Shown here in pieces: positions 45,083 through 53,106 of a DNA stretch of 64,000 bases (position 1 is the first letter of the stretch; every line of letters starts with the position of its first letter). Position numbers and translations under genes: made by a program. The notes below the pieces were generated by a model, which saw only the letters and a list, made by a program, of their open reading frames with translations, did not search any database and was not told where the DNA came from. The stretch is from Methylobacterium sp. J-068 (GTDB lineage Bacteria; Pseudomonadota; Alphaproteobacteria; Rhizobiales; Beijerinckiaceae), in assembly GCF_022829445.1 (NCBI RefSeq), contig NZ_JAKSXY010000083.1:124001-188000 (forward strand), in the 5' to 3' direction.

Positions 45083-46396
45083 ATGCCCGTCACGTCATCG
45101 TCGATCCCGAGCCTCGCCTTCGACCTGACCCGCCTGATCACCCGCCTGCGGCACGCGAGCCCGAGCGGGATCGATCGTGTCGATCTCGCCTATGCCCGCC
45201 ATGTCCTGGGCCAGGACGGCGCCCGGTTCGGCCTCGTCTCCACCGCCTTCGGCCCCCGGGTGCTCGACAGGGCGGAGGCGGCCCGGATCGTCGAGGCGGT
45301 GGCGGCCGGCTGGGTCGAGGATCTCGGTGCCTTGCAGGACCCGGTCTACCGACGCCTCGCGGCCGCCCTCGGGTCCGGCGCGGTCGACGCCGCGTCGTCC
45401 TCGGCCCCGCGCCGCAACGGCATGGCGGCCCGGCGGCGGATCCAGGCGCAGACCGCGGCGGCGGTTCTCGCCGCGCACGGACCCGAAATCCTGCCGCCCG
45501 GCACGGTCTACCAGCACACGTCCCACCTGCGCCTCGACAGGCCCGAGCGCTTCGACTGGCTCTACGACCGGCGCGACATCCGCCCCGTCTTCTTCGTCCA
45601 CGACCTCATCCCCATCGATTACCCGGAATACGGACGACCGGGAGAGGCGCACCGGCACCGGGTCCGCATGGAGACCATCGCGCGCCACGCCGCGCACGTC
45701 CTGGTCAATTCCAGCGATGTCGGCACGCGCTTCCTGCGCCACTGCGCCTCGCGCGGCTTTACCCCGAGGCCCGTCACGGTGGCGCTGCTCGGCGTGGAGC
45801 CCGTCTTCGGTGGCGCGGGACCGTCCTTCAGCCCGACCCGGCCGACCTTCGTGGCCTGCGGCACCATCGAGCCGCGCAAGAACCATCTGGCGCTGCTCCA
45901 TCTCTGGCGCGATCTCGCCGAGCGGCACGGCCCCGCGACGCCACGCCTCGTCGTCGTCGGGCGGCGCGGATGGGAGGCGGAGAACATCATCGACATGCTG
46001 GAGCGCTGTCCCGCCGTCGCGGCGCACGTGACAGAGGTCGGCGGCCTGTCCAGCCACGGCCTCGCGGCGCTGCTGCGGTCCGGCACGGCCCTGCTGATGC
46101 CCTCCTTCGCCGAAGGTTACGGCCTGCCGGTGGTGGAGGCGGCCGCCTGCGGCCTGCCCGTCATCGCCTCCGACCTCGCGGTCCACCGGGAGATCGGGCG
46201 GGACTTCGCCCATTTCCTCGATCCTCTCGACGGGCCGGGCTGGCGCCGGACGGTGGAGGACCTCTCGGTGCCGGACTCCGCCCTGCGGCATCGACTCGCC
46301 GAGCGATCGGCCGTCGCGCTCCTGCCGAACTGGACGGATCACTTCGCCACAGTCGACGAGGTCCTGGCACGGGTCGTTTGCGATCGTGACACCTGA
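45083..46396 (+). CDS. Glycosyltransferase family 4 (GT-B)
   Basis: A 437-residue GT-B enzyme with a strong ribosome site (GGAGG, 4 bases before the ATG). The C-terminal nucleotide-sugar domain has GTIEPRKNHLALLHLW, VVGRRGWEAENI and the E-x7-E motif PSFAEGYGLPVVEAAACGLP with SDLAVHREI. The N-terminal domain begins SLAFDLTRLITRLRHASPSG, a start found in glycosyltransferases of polysaccharide synthesis. The product is probably a surface polysaccharide or lipopolysaccharide unit. No other polysaccharide gene is adjacent, so donor and acceptor are unknown. Confidence 0.9.
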   Translation: MPVTSSSIPSLAFDLTRLITRLRHASPSGIDRVDLAYARHVLGQDGARFGLVSTAFGPRVLDRAEAARIVEAVAAGWVEDLGALQDPVYRRLAAALGSGAVDAASSSAPRRNGMAARRRIQAQTAAAVLAAHGPEILPPGTVYQHTSHLRLDRPERFDWLYDRRDIRPVFFVHDLIPIDYPEYGRPGEAHRHRVRMETIARHAAHVLVNSSDVGTRFLRHCASRGFTPRPVTVALLGVEPVFGGAGPSFSPTRPTFVACGTIEPRKNHLALLHLWRDLAERHGPATPRLVVVGRRGWEAENIIDMLERCPAVAAHVTEVGGLSSHGLAALLRSGTALLMPSFAEGYGLPVVEAAACGLPVIASDLAVHREIGRDFAHFLDPLDGPGWRRTVEDLSVPDSALRHRLAERSAVALLPNWTDHFATVDEVLARVVCDRDT

Positions 46397-46473
46397 CGAA
46401 TAAGAACAGGCGTCAGCGACCGGTCGGGATCAGGATCGGTTCGCGGGATCGGTTTCGAGCGAGGATTGAGCGG

Positions 46474-46797
46474 ATGAAGGTTGTCGACCTGGACCGGGAT
46501 GCGATCAAGGCCGGCCTGGCCGACCGCTCGATGCTGGTGATCGACGTGCGGGAGCCGCATGAATTCGCGCAGGGGCACATTCCCGGCGCCGTCACGCATC
46601 CGCTCTCGACCTTCGACACGGGCGCCATCGCCGAACTCGTGGCGCGGGACGGCCGCCGGCCCGTCTTCTCCTGCATGTCGGGCGTCCGCTCGGTCCACGC
46701 ACTTGCGGCGGCACAGAACGCCGGCCTGCCGATCGAGGAGCATTACGCCGGAGGCTTCAAGGATTGGGCCTCGTCCGGCGAGCCCGTCGACGTCTGA
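46474..46797 (+). CDS. Rhodanese-like domain protein
   Basis: A 107-residue single-domain sulfurtransferase. The fold is shown by MLVIDVREPHEFAQGHIPGA and the active loop FSCMSGVRSVHALAAAQNAG (catalytic Cys in CMSGVRS, about residue 69), followed by GGFKDWASSGEP. It would move sulfane sulfur from thiosulfate or a persulfide donor to an acceptor. No sulfur-metabolism gene is nearby. A start ATG at 46474 is the only good one. Confidence 0.92.
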   Translation: MKVVDLDRDAIKAGLADRSMLVIDVREPHEFAQGHIPGAVTHPLSTFDTGAIAELVARDGRRPVFSCMSGVRSVHALAAAQNAGLPIEEHYAGGFKDWASSGEPVDV

Positions 46798-46893
46798 TGT
46801 CGTAAAAGTCCCGACGTTCCAAAGATCATGTGTGGCAGCGCACGACATGTCACGCGCCGGACGTCTAGCTGGCGCATCGTAGGGAACAACCAT

Positions 46894-48036
46894 ATGCGCA
46901 TGCGCTCGATCTTACGTCTTCTCCCGGCCATCGGCCTGCTGGCTGGGACCTTCGCCGGACCGGCCGCGGCGCAGGCCCCCGGCGGTCCGCCGCCGAAGGT
47001 GACGACCGCCAAGCCGGTGGTCCGCGAGATCGTCGAGACCGACACCTACACCGGCCGCTTCGACCCGGTGGACATCGTCGATGTCCGTGCCCGCGTCACC
47101 GGCTACCTGGAGAAGCTCAACTTCACGGATGGCGCCACGGTGAAGAAGGGCGACCTGCTCTTCGTCATCGACCGCCGTCCCTACAAGGCCGCCCTCGACC
47201 AGGCCCAGGCGGCCCTGGTCTCGGCCAAGGCCCGCCTGAACTTCTCGCAGACCGACCTCGACCGCGCCCAGACCCTGAGCAAGTCGGGCAACATCTCCGA
47301 ACAGGTCACCGACCAGCGCCGGCAGGCCTCGCAGACCGCGCAGGCCGATGTCGACAGCGCCGACGCGCAGCTGCGCCAAGCTCAGCTGAACTACGACTTC
47401 ACCGAGGTGAAGGCGCCGATCTCCGGCCGCATCAGCCGACGCCTCGTCACGGAGGGCAACATCGTCATCACGGACCAGACCCTGCTGACGACGATCGTCT
47501 CCCTCGACCCGATCTATTTCGGCTTCACCGTCGATGAGCGCTCGTTCCTGAAGTACCAGGGCAGCCTCGGCATCGGCATGGGCGAGACTCAGAAGGGCAA
47601 GGGCGTGCCGATCCGGATCGCGCTCACCGGCGAGGCCAAGCCGACCCGCAAGGGCACGCTCGACTTCGTCGACAACCGCGTCGACAACGCCACCGGCACG
47701 GTGCTGCTGCGCGCCACGGTGGAGAACCCGGACGGCTTCATCAAGCCGGGCCTGTTCGGCGTGGTCTCGCTCCCCGCCACCAAGCCCTACCAGGGCATCC
47801 TGCTGCCCGACGAGGCGGTCTCGGCCAACCAGGACAAGCGCATCGTCTACGTCGTCGCCGACGACGGCACCGTCGCCCTGCGCGAGGTCAAGCTCGGACC
47901 GAAGGTCGACGGCTACAGGGTGATCCGCGAAGGCCTCAAGGGCGACGAGAACGTCGTGGTCAACGGCGTCAGCCGCGTGCGCCCCGGCGCCAAGGTGACG
48001 GCCGAAGCCTCGACCCTGCCGCCCAGCAAGACCTGA
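46894..48036 (+). CDS. RND efflux periplasmic adaptor subunit
   Basis: A 380-residue membrane-fusion protein, from the ATG at 46894. It has a signal peptide (LLPAIGLLAGTFAGPAAAQ) and the AcrA/MexE domain order: lipoyl half (YTGRFDPVDIVDVRARVTGY and FTDGATVKKGDLLFVID), alpha hairpin, second lipoyl half (FTEVKAPISGRISRRLVTEG), beta barrel and membrane-proximal domain. It joins the pump encoded next to an outer-membrane channel. No lipobox is seen. No outer-membrane factor or regulator gene is adjacent. Confidence 0.94.
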   Translation: MRMRSILRLLPAIGLLAGTFAGPAAAQAPGGPPPKVTTAKPVVREIVETDTYTGRFDPVDIVDVRARVTGYLEKLNFTDGATVKKGDLLFVIDRRPYKAALDQAQAALVSAKARLNFSQTDLDRAQTLSKSGNISEQVTDQRRQASQTAQADVDSADAQLRQAQLNYDFTEVKAPISGRISRRLVTEGNIVITDQTLLTTIVSLDPIYFGFTVDERSFLKYQGSLGIGMGETQKGKGVPIRIALTGEAKPTRKGTLDFVDNRVDNATGTVLLRATVENPDGFIKPGLFGVVSLPATKPYQGILLPDEAVSANQDKRIVYVVADDGTVALREVKLGPKVDGYRVIREGLKGDENVVVNGVSRVRPGAKVTAEASTLPPSKT

Positions 48037-48162
48037 GCCGGCCCAGCCCCGACAGACGCCCCGGCCGATCGCGGCCGGGGAGCGGCCACCAGACCGCGGA
48101 CGAAGAAACGGTGCCGCCTCGGAGCCGCGCGAGCGGGCCGATGGGGGCGAGAGGTTCAAGCG

Positions 48163-51100
48163 ATGCGTTTTGCCCACTTCTTCGTCGATCGGCCGATCTT
48201 CGCATCGGTCACCTCGATCATCTTCCTGATCCTCGGCTACGTCGCCTACCTGGCCCTTCCGGTGGCGCAGTACCCCGAGATCGTGCCGCCGACGGTGACG
48301 GTGCGCGCGAGCTTCCCCGGCGCCAACGCCGAGACGGTGGCGGCGACGATCGCGACGCCCATCGAGCAGGAGGTCAACGGCGTCGACAACATGCTCTACA
48401 TGACGTCGCTGTCGACCAACGACGGCAACATGCTGCTGACGGTGACCTTCAAGGTCGGCACCAACCTCGATATCGCGAACGTTCTCGTCCAGAACCGGCT
48501 CTCTGTCGCGCAGCCGCGCCTTCCTCCGGACGTGCGCAACCTCGGCGTCACCGTGCGCAAGGCCTCTCCGGACCTGATGCTGGTGGTGCACCTGCTCTCG
48601 CCTAACAAAACCTACGACCAGAACTACCTCGCCAACTACATCTACCTGAACGTCCGTGACGAGCTGCTGCGCCTCGACGGCGTCGGCGACATCACGATCT
48701 TCGGCGGCAACGAGTATGCCGAGCGCGTCTGGCTCGACCCCAACAAGCTCGCCGCCTACGGCCTGACCACCTCCGACGTCATCACGGCCCTGTCCGAGCA
48801 GAACGTGCAGGTCGCGGCCGGCGCGCTGAATTCGCCGCCCGCCGCCACGGGGCAGGCCTTCCAGCTCATCGTGCAATCGCAGGGCCGCTTCCAGAGCCCC
48901 GAGGAATTCGCCGACGTCATCGTCAAGGCGTCCGACGGCCGGCTCGTGCGCGTGAAGGACATCGCCCGCGTCGAGATGGGGCAGAAGGACTACACGACGA
49001 ACTCCTTCCTCAACGACACGCCCGCCATCGGCATCGGCGCCTTCCAGCGTCCGGGCACCAACGCCCTCGATGCCGCCGCCTCGGTGCGGAAGGTGATGGA
49101 CACCCTCAAGAAGAACTTCCCGCCGGATATCGAGTACCGGATCGCCTACAACCCGACGGAGTTCATCGAGGAATCGATCCAGGAGGTCTACAAGACGCTC
49201 TTCGAGGCCGTCGGCCTCGTCGTCATCGTGGTGCTGGTGTTCCTCCAGAGCTGGCGCACGGCCCTGATCCCGGTGATCGCGATCCCGGTCTCGCTGGTCG
49301 GCACCTTCGCCGCCATGTCGGCCTTCGGCTTCTCGCTCAACAACCTGACCCTGTTCGGGCTCGTGCTCGCCATCGGCATCGTGGTCGACGACGCCATCGT
49401 GGTGGTGGAGAACGTCGAGCGCAACATGGCCGAGGGGCTCTCGCCGGGCGATGCCGCGCACAAGACCATGGACGAGGTCGGCGGCGCCGTAGTCGCCATC
49501 GCGCTCGTGCTCTCGGCGGTGTTCATTCCCACCGCCTTCATCCCCGGCATCACCGGGCAGTTCTACAAGCAGTTCGCGCTCACCATCGCGGCCTCGACCA
49601 TCATCTCGATGTTCAATTCGCTGACGCTGTCGCCTGCGCTCTGCAAGCTTCTCCTGAAGCCCCATCACGAGCACGCCAAGCCGAAATTCTTCCTCTTCCG
49701 CTTCGTCGCCTGGCTCGCGGACCTGTTCAACAAGGGCTTCGACTGGCTCTCCCACGCGTATTCGCGGGCGATTTACGGGCTGACGACCTACACGATCGGC
49801 CTGATCGCCGTCATGCTGGTCTATGCCGGCATCATCGCGGCGACCCTCCACCTCGCCCGGACGACGCCCACGGGCTTCATTCCCGACCAGGACCAGGGCT
49901 ATCTCATCGGCGTGGTGCAGCTGCCCTCGGGCGCTTCGCTCGACCGCACCACCGAGGTGGTGAACCGGGCGGCGGCCGCCGCGCGCAAGATCGACGGCGT
50001 CACCAACACCGTCATCATCGCGGGCTTCGACGGCGCGACCTTCACCAACACGACGAATTCGGGCGTGATGTTCATCACCCTGTCGGGCGCCAAGGAGCGG
50101 GCGGCGCACGGCCGCTCCGCCGCCGTGATCACCGGCGACGTCATCAAGGCCACCTCCGACATCCAGGAGGCGCGCGTCATCGTGATTCCGCCGCCGCCGG
50201 TGCGTGGTCTCGGCCAGGGCGGCGGCTTCAAGATGCAGATCGAGAGCCGGCAGAGTTCGGCCATCGGCCCGCTGCTCGCGGCGGTCGGCGAGGTGCTGGG
50301 CAAGGCCAACCAGAGCAACGACGTGCAGCGGGTGTTCACCACCTTCGGCAACGACACGCCGCAGCTCTACCTCGACATCGACCGGACGGTGGCGCGGATG
50401 CTCAACGTCCCGCTCTCCAACGTCTTCTCGACCGTGCAGACGGCTCTGGGCGGCGCCTACGTCAACGACTTCAACACCCTGGGCCGCATCTACCAGGTCC
50501 GCGTGCAGGGCGACGCGCCGTTTCGCGTGTCCAAGCAGGACATCGAGCAGTTGAAGGTCCGCTCCTCCACCGGCGCCCTGGTGCCGATGGGAACGCTGGC
50601 CACGATCCGGGAGATCACCGGTCCGCAGATCGTCCAGCGCTTCAACCTGTACTACTCCGTCCCCGTTCAGGGTACGGCGAAGCCCGGCATCTCCACGGGT
50701 CAGGCGCTGGACGCCATGGAGGCCATCGCCAAGGACGCGCTGCCGGACGGCTACGCCTACGACTGGACCGAGATCGCGTTCCAGCAGAAGGCGGCGGGCA
50801 ACACCGCGATCTACGTGTTCGCGCTCGGCGTGCTGCTCGTCTTCCTCGTGCTCGCCGCGCAGTACGAATCCTGGGCGCTGCCGCTGGCGATCCTCCTCGT
50901 GGTGCCGACCGGTGTGCTCGCCGCCCTGTTCGGCGTGCAGCTCCGGGGGCAGGACAACAACATCCTGACCCAGATCGGCCTGATCGTGCTCATCGGTCTG
51001 GCGGCCAAGAACGCCATCCTGATCGTGGAATTCGCGCACCAGTTGGAGGAAACCGAACGGAAGGGCCCCGTCGCCGCCGCGGTCGAAGCCTGCCGCCTGC

Positions 51101-51375
51101 GCCTGCGCCCGATCCTCATGACGGCCTTCGCCTTCATCCTCGGCACCGTGCCGCTCGTGATCGCCACCGGCCCCGGCGCCGAGATGCGTCAGGCGCTGGG
51201 CACCGCCGTCTGCTTCGGCATGATCGGCGCGACCCTGTTCGGCCTGTTCCTGACGCCGGTCTTCTACGTGGTGATCCGGAATTTCCTGATCTGGCTCGCC
51301 AGGAAGCGCGGCAAGGACCCGCACAACACCACGCCGGACAAGCACGATCCGCACGCGGAGCCCGCCCGCGCCTGA
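48163..51375 (+). CDS. RND multidrug efflux pump, HAE1 family
   Basis: A 1070-residue proton-driven inner-membrane exporter of the AcrB/MexF group with twelve membrane helices. It starts MRFAHFFVDRPIFASVTSII as in the family, with AQYPEIVPPTVTVRASFPGA. The proton-relay aspartates are in the fourth helix (GIVVDDAIVVVENVERNM). The second half carries IGLIVLIGLAAKNAILIVEF. The sequence is MexF-like, so chloramphenicol, quinolones or solvents are plausible substrates; this is an inference from family. A strong hairpin follows the stop. Confidence 0.95.
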   Translation: MRFAHFFVDRPIFASVTSIIFLILGYVAYLALPVAQYPEIVPPTVTVRASFPGANAETVAATIATPIEQEVNGVDNMLYMTSLSTNDGNMLLTVTFKVGTNLDIANVLVQNRLSVAQPRLPPDVRNLGVTVRKASPDLMLVVHLLSPNKTYDQNYLANYIYLNVRDELLRLDGVGDITIFGGNEYAERVWLDPNKLAAYGLTTSDVITALSEQNVQVAAGALNSPPAATGQAFQLIVQSQGRFQSPEEFADVIVKASDGRLVRVKDIARVEMGQKDYTTNSFLNDTPAIGIGAFQRPGTNALDAAASVRKVMDTLKKNFPPDIEYRIAYNPTEFIEESIQEVYKTLFEAVGLVVIVVLVFLQSWRTALIPVIAIPVSLVGTFAAMSAFGFSLNNLTLFGLVLAIGIVVDDAIVVVENVERNMAEGLSPGDAAHKTMDEVGGAVVAIALVLSAVFIPTAFIPGITGQFYKQFALTIAASTIISMFNSLTLSPALCKLLLKPHHEHAKPKFFLFRFVAWLADLFNKGFDWLSHAYSRAIYGLTTYTIGLIAVMLVYAGIIAATLHLARTTPTGFIPDQDQGYLIGVVQLPSGASLDRTTEVVNRAAAAARKIDGVTNTVIIAGFDGATFTNTTNSGVMFITLSGAKERAAHGRSAAVITGDVIKATSDIQEARVIVIPPPPVRGLGQGGGFKMQIESRQSSAIGPLLAAVGEVLGKANQSNDVQRVFTTFGNDTPQLYLDIDRTVARMLNVPLSNVFSTVQTALGGAYVNDFNTLGRIYQVRVQGDAPFRVSKQDIEQLKVRSSTGALVPMGTLATIREITGPQIVQRFNLYYSVPVQGTAKPGISTGQALDAMEAIAKDALPDGYAYDWTEIAFQQKAAGNTAIYVFALGVLLVFLVLAAQYESWALPLAILLVVPTGVLAALFGVQLRGQDNNILTQIGLIVLIGLAAKNAILIVEFAHQLEETERKGPVAAAVEACRLRLRPILMTAFAFILGTVPLVIATGPGAEMRQALGTAVCFGMIGATLFGLFLTPVFYVVIRNFLIWLARKRGKDPHNTTPDKHDPHAEPARA

Positions 51376-51383
51376 CGACCCCA

Positions 51384-51414
51384 AAGCCCGGACGCGGAGA
51401 CCGCGCCCGGGCTT
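51384..51414 (+). terminator. Terminator after the RND pump gene
   Basis: AAGCCCGG at 51384-51391 pairs with CCGGGCTT at 51407-51414, with an inner CGCGG/CCGCG stem over AGA; one A/C mismatch separates the two stems. TCACGTTT follows. Confidence 0.8.
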
Positions 51415-51635
51415 CACGTTTCAAGGGTTGCGCCCCGCAAGCCGGAAAGCCAAAGCCCTCTCAGACACAAACAGACCCTTCTCCCCTGGGGACGACCCGG
51501 TCCGGTTCGGACCGATCTGGTTTCGTGCAGTCCGATCCCCTCTGAGCCGGCAAAGCCTACGGGAGACTTCCGGGACGGTTTTGCCATTAGACATCGAGCC
51601 CTGGGCGCTACCGAGAGTTCAATCGGGACCGAAGG
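51415..51635. other. Noncoding stretch between the RND operon and the decayed island patch
   Basis: About 220 bases with no gene and no recognisable repeat. No copy of the tRNA-Ser 3' end, which could mark the far edge of an integrated element, was found here. Confidence 0.4.
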
Positions 51636-52058
51636 TCATGGTCGTTGAGCTCCCTCGACACCGTACTTCCGGGCGCGCAGATCGAACGCTTCCAAACCAC
51701 CCTCCATGATACGGGTCACGGCCTCGCGCACCCTTGGGGTCTCGATGGCGCCATCGACTTCGACGCGAACGTGCGTGGTGCCCGCAGGAAGGCGATCCTC
51801 GGCAACAGTCGCGACCATCGAGACGACCTTGTCCGCATCCCCATTGACGACGAGGTTGGCGTTGTGGGTCGAGAAGATGATCTGGCGCGAACTTTTAGAT
51901 GACCGCAGACGCTCGACGATCCTCATGATGACCCGATTGTCGAGATCGTCTTCCGGCTGATCGACAATTAACGTCCCTGCTTCTTGCCGGAGGAGAAGTT
52001 CGAGAAGGGCAGATGCCTGGCCACCGACGTGTCCGACAATCTTCGCCCGCACGCCCAT
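51636..52058 (-). pseudogene. C-terminal fragment of an AAA ATPase (TrlF/SMC-like)
   Basis: The minus-strand frame keeps only the last part of an ABC/SMC-type ATPase: the signature region GGQASALLELLLRQ, Walker B in TLIVDQPEDDLDNRV, and the switch histidine in IIFSTHNANLVVNGDADKV. Walker A and the whole N-terminal half are absent. The open frame runs on upstream to 52292, but there the translation loses all family character and lies antisense to another fragment. The DQPEDDLDN wording is typical of TrlF-family ATPases of mobile and defence islands. A truncated relic is the best reading. Confidence 0.72.
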
Positions 52059-52059
52059 G

Positions 52060-52331
52060 GCGGCATCGCCTGTACCGAGGAGGAGCTCCCGGCGGTGCGA
52101 CGGGCTTTGCAGCGCGCAGGAGGCCCGTGGGCTGGCGCCGGCTCCCACTACCAGGTGAAGACCCGGCGCCAGTTCGATCCGGACGGTTGGACCGCCTACA
52201 GCGAGCGTAACCTCACCGCCGCACGCAAGGTGGTCGGCCCCAACGTGATTGCCGCGTCCGGCGATCTGAAGGTCGCGGCCAAGGCGTTGCATGGCCGCCT
52301 TCGAGATCGAGTGATCGCGGCCGCAGCGTAG
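52060..52331 (+). pseudogene. C-terminal fragment of a replication/mobilisation-type protein
   Basis: The plus-strand frame ends with FDPDGWTAYSERNLTAARKV and VIAASGDLKVAAKALHGRLRDRVIA. This general pattern of a long gene's last 80 or so residues resembles C-termini I associate with plasmid or island proteins, but I cannot name the family. No proper start or N-terminal domain is present; upstream the frame enters the region of the ATPase relic. The two fragments meet near 52060, probably the site of a deletion or rearrangement. Confidence 0.45.
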
Positions 52332-52361
52332 CCTTCCAATGTCAGGGCCAAGTCAGTTCCG

Positions 52362-52450
52362 ATGATACAGTTGTCGTACAATTTAATAGTCAATTAATTT
52401 TGATTATACTTATTTTATCAAAGTTATTATTTAAATAATAATAGATGGAT
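52362..52450. other. Very A/T-rich segment
   Basis: About 90 bases that are mostly A and T (TTTAATAGTCAATTAATTTT, then TTATTATTTAAATAATAATA), in sharp contrast to the surrounding DNA of about two-thirds GC. It lies directly upstream of the small hypothetical gene at 52508. It may be a foreign promoter region or a silencing target (H-NS/MucR/Ros-type) left from integrated DNA. Confidence 0.6.
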
Positions 52451-52507
52451 GCATCGCGATCATTCATAAGATCGTTGCCAACCAAAGCAACATCAAGGGA
52501 TTGCAAA

Positions 52508-52819
52508 ATGCCGACGCAGATCACCGCCGAGCTTTTCGCCGACATCGCTGAGGCCTCCGACGTGACGCACCGGATCGATCAAGGCATTCAGCGGATGACG
52601 ATGTGCGGGACGCACCGAGACCTCGGCCCGTGGACGGCCATACAGGACGGCGATCACTTCTGGATCGCCAGCGAGGCCGGTTCAGTCGACGTGGCGCGCT
52701 TCCTCTTGGACGAAGCGGATTTCCTCGATGACGACGTCGACAATCGAAACGAGCCGGATTTCATCACCGAGGAGGAAGACAAAAACCCGCCCGGCGCCGA
52801 TGGGTTTGTGCGTCCCTGA
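52508..52819 (+). CDS. Small acidic hypothetical protein, island remnant
   Basis: 103 residues from the ATG at 52508 (MPTQITAELFADIAEASDVT); 21 further in-frame codons exist upstream. The protein is acidic, with a run of Asp/Glu toward the end (DEADFLDDDVDNRNEP, TEEEDKN). No family is recognised. It is on A/T-richer DNA between the decayed fragments and tRNA-Ser, so it was probably acquired with the element. Confidence 0.5.
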   Translation: MPTQITAELFADIAEASDVTHRIDQGIQRMTMCGTHRDLGPWTAIQDGDHFWIASEAGSVDVARFLLDEADFLDDDVDNRNEPDFITEEEDKNPPGADGFVRP

Positions 52820-52911
52820 CGCCATCCACTACAAAACGCCAACCACAAGCAAACTACAAAGCGGCTTACAAGTGCCCGCTTAAGCCATTGACTGGATTAT
52901 GAAAAATGGAA

Positions 52912-53003
52912 TGGCGGAGACGGAGGGATTCGAACCCTCGATACCCCTTTCGGGGTATGCTCATTTAGCAAACGAGTGCCTTCAGCCGCTCGGCCACGTC
53001 TCC
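52912..53003 (-). tRNA. tRNA-Ser (GCT)
   Basis: A 92-base gene on the minus strand. Acceptor GGAGACG pairs with CGTCTCC, followed by G and encoded CCA. The anticodon loop TTGCTAA gives GCT. The long variable arm typical of serine tRNAs is present (ATACCCC-GAAA-GGGGTAT), and the T arm has GGTTCGAATCC. Its 3' end faces the decayed island patch. Confidence 0.97.
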
Positions 53004-53106
53004 GCAGGCCGTCGATCTAGAATTTCGCGTTTGGCAGGTCAAGCTACGTTTCGCGGCGGAGGGCAAAATGTGCGCGTGGTGTGCGCCGGGCCGGATGGAT
53101 GCGCTC

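Noticed and set aside
46912..51417. A very long open frame (about 1500 codons) antisense to the RND adaptor and pump genes
   Set aside because: It mirrors two well-supported genes and its translation is rich in Arg, Gly, Asp and His repeats typical of the complement of GC-rich coding DNA. No domain is recognisable.
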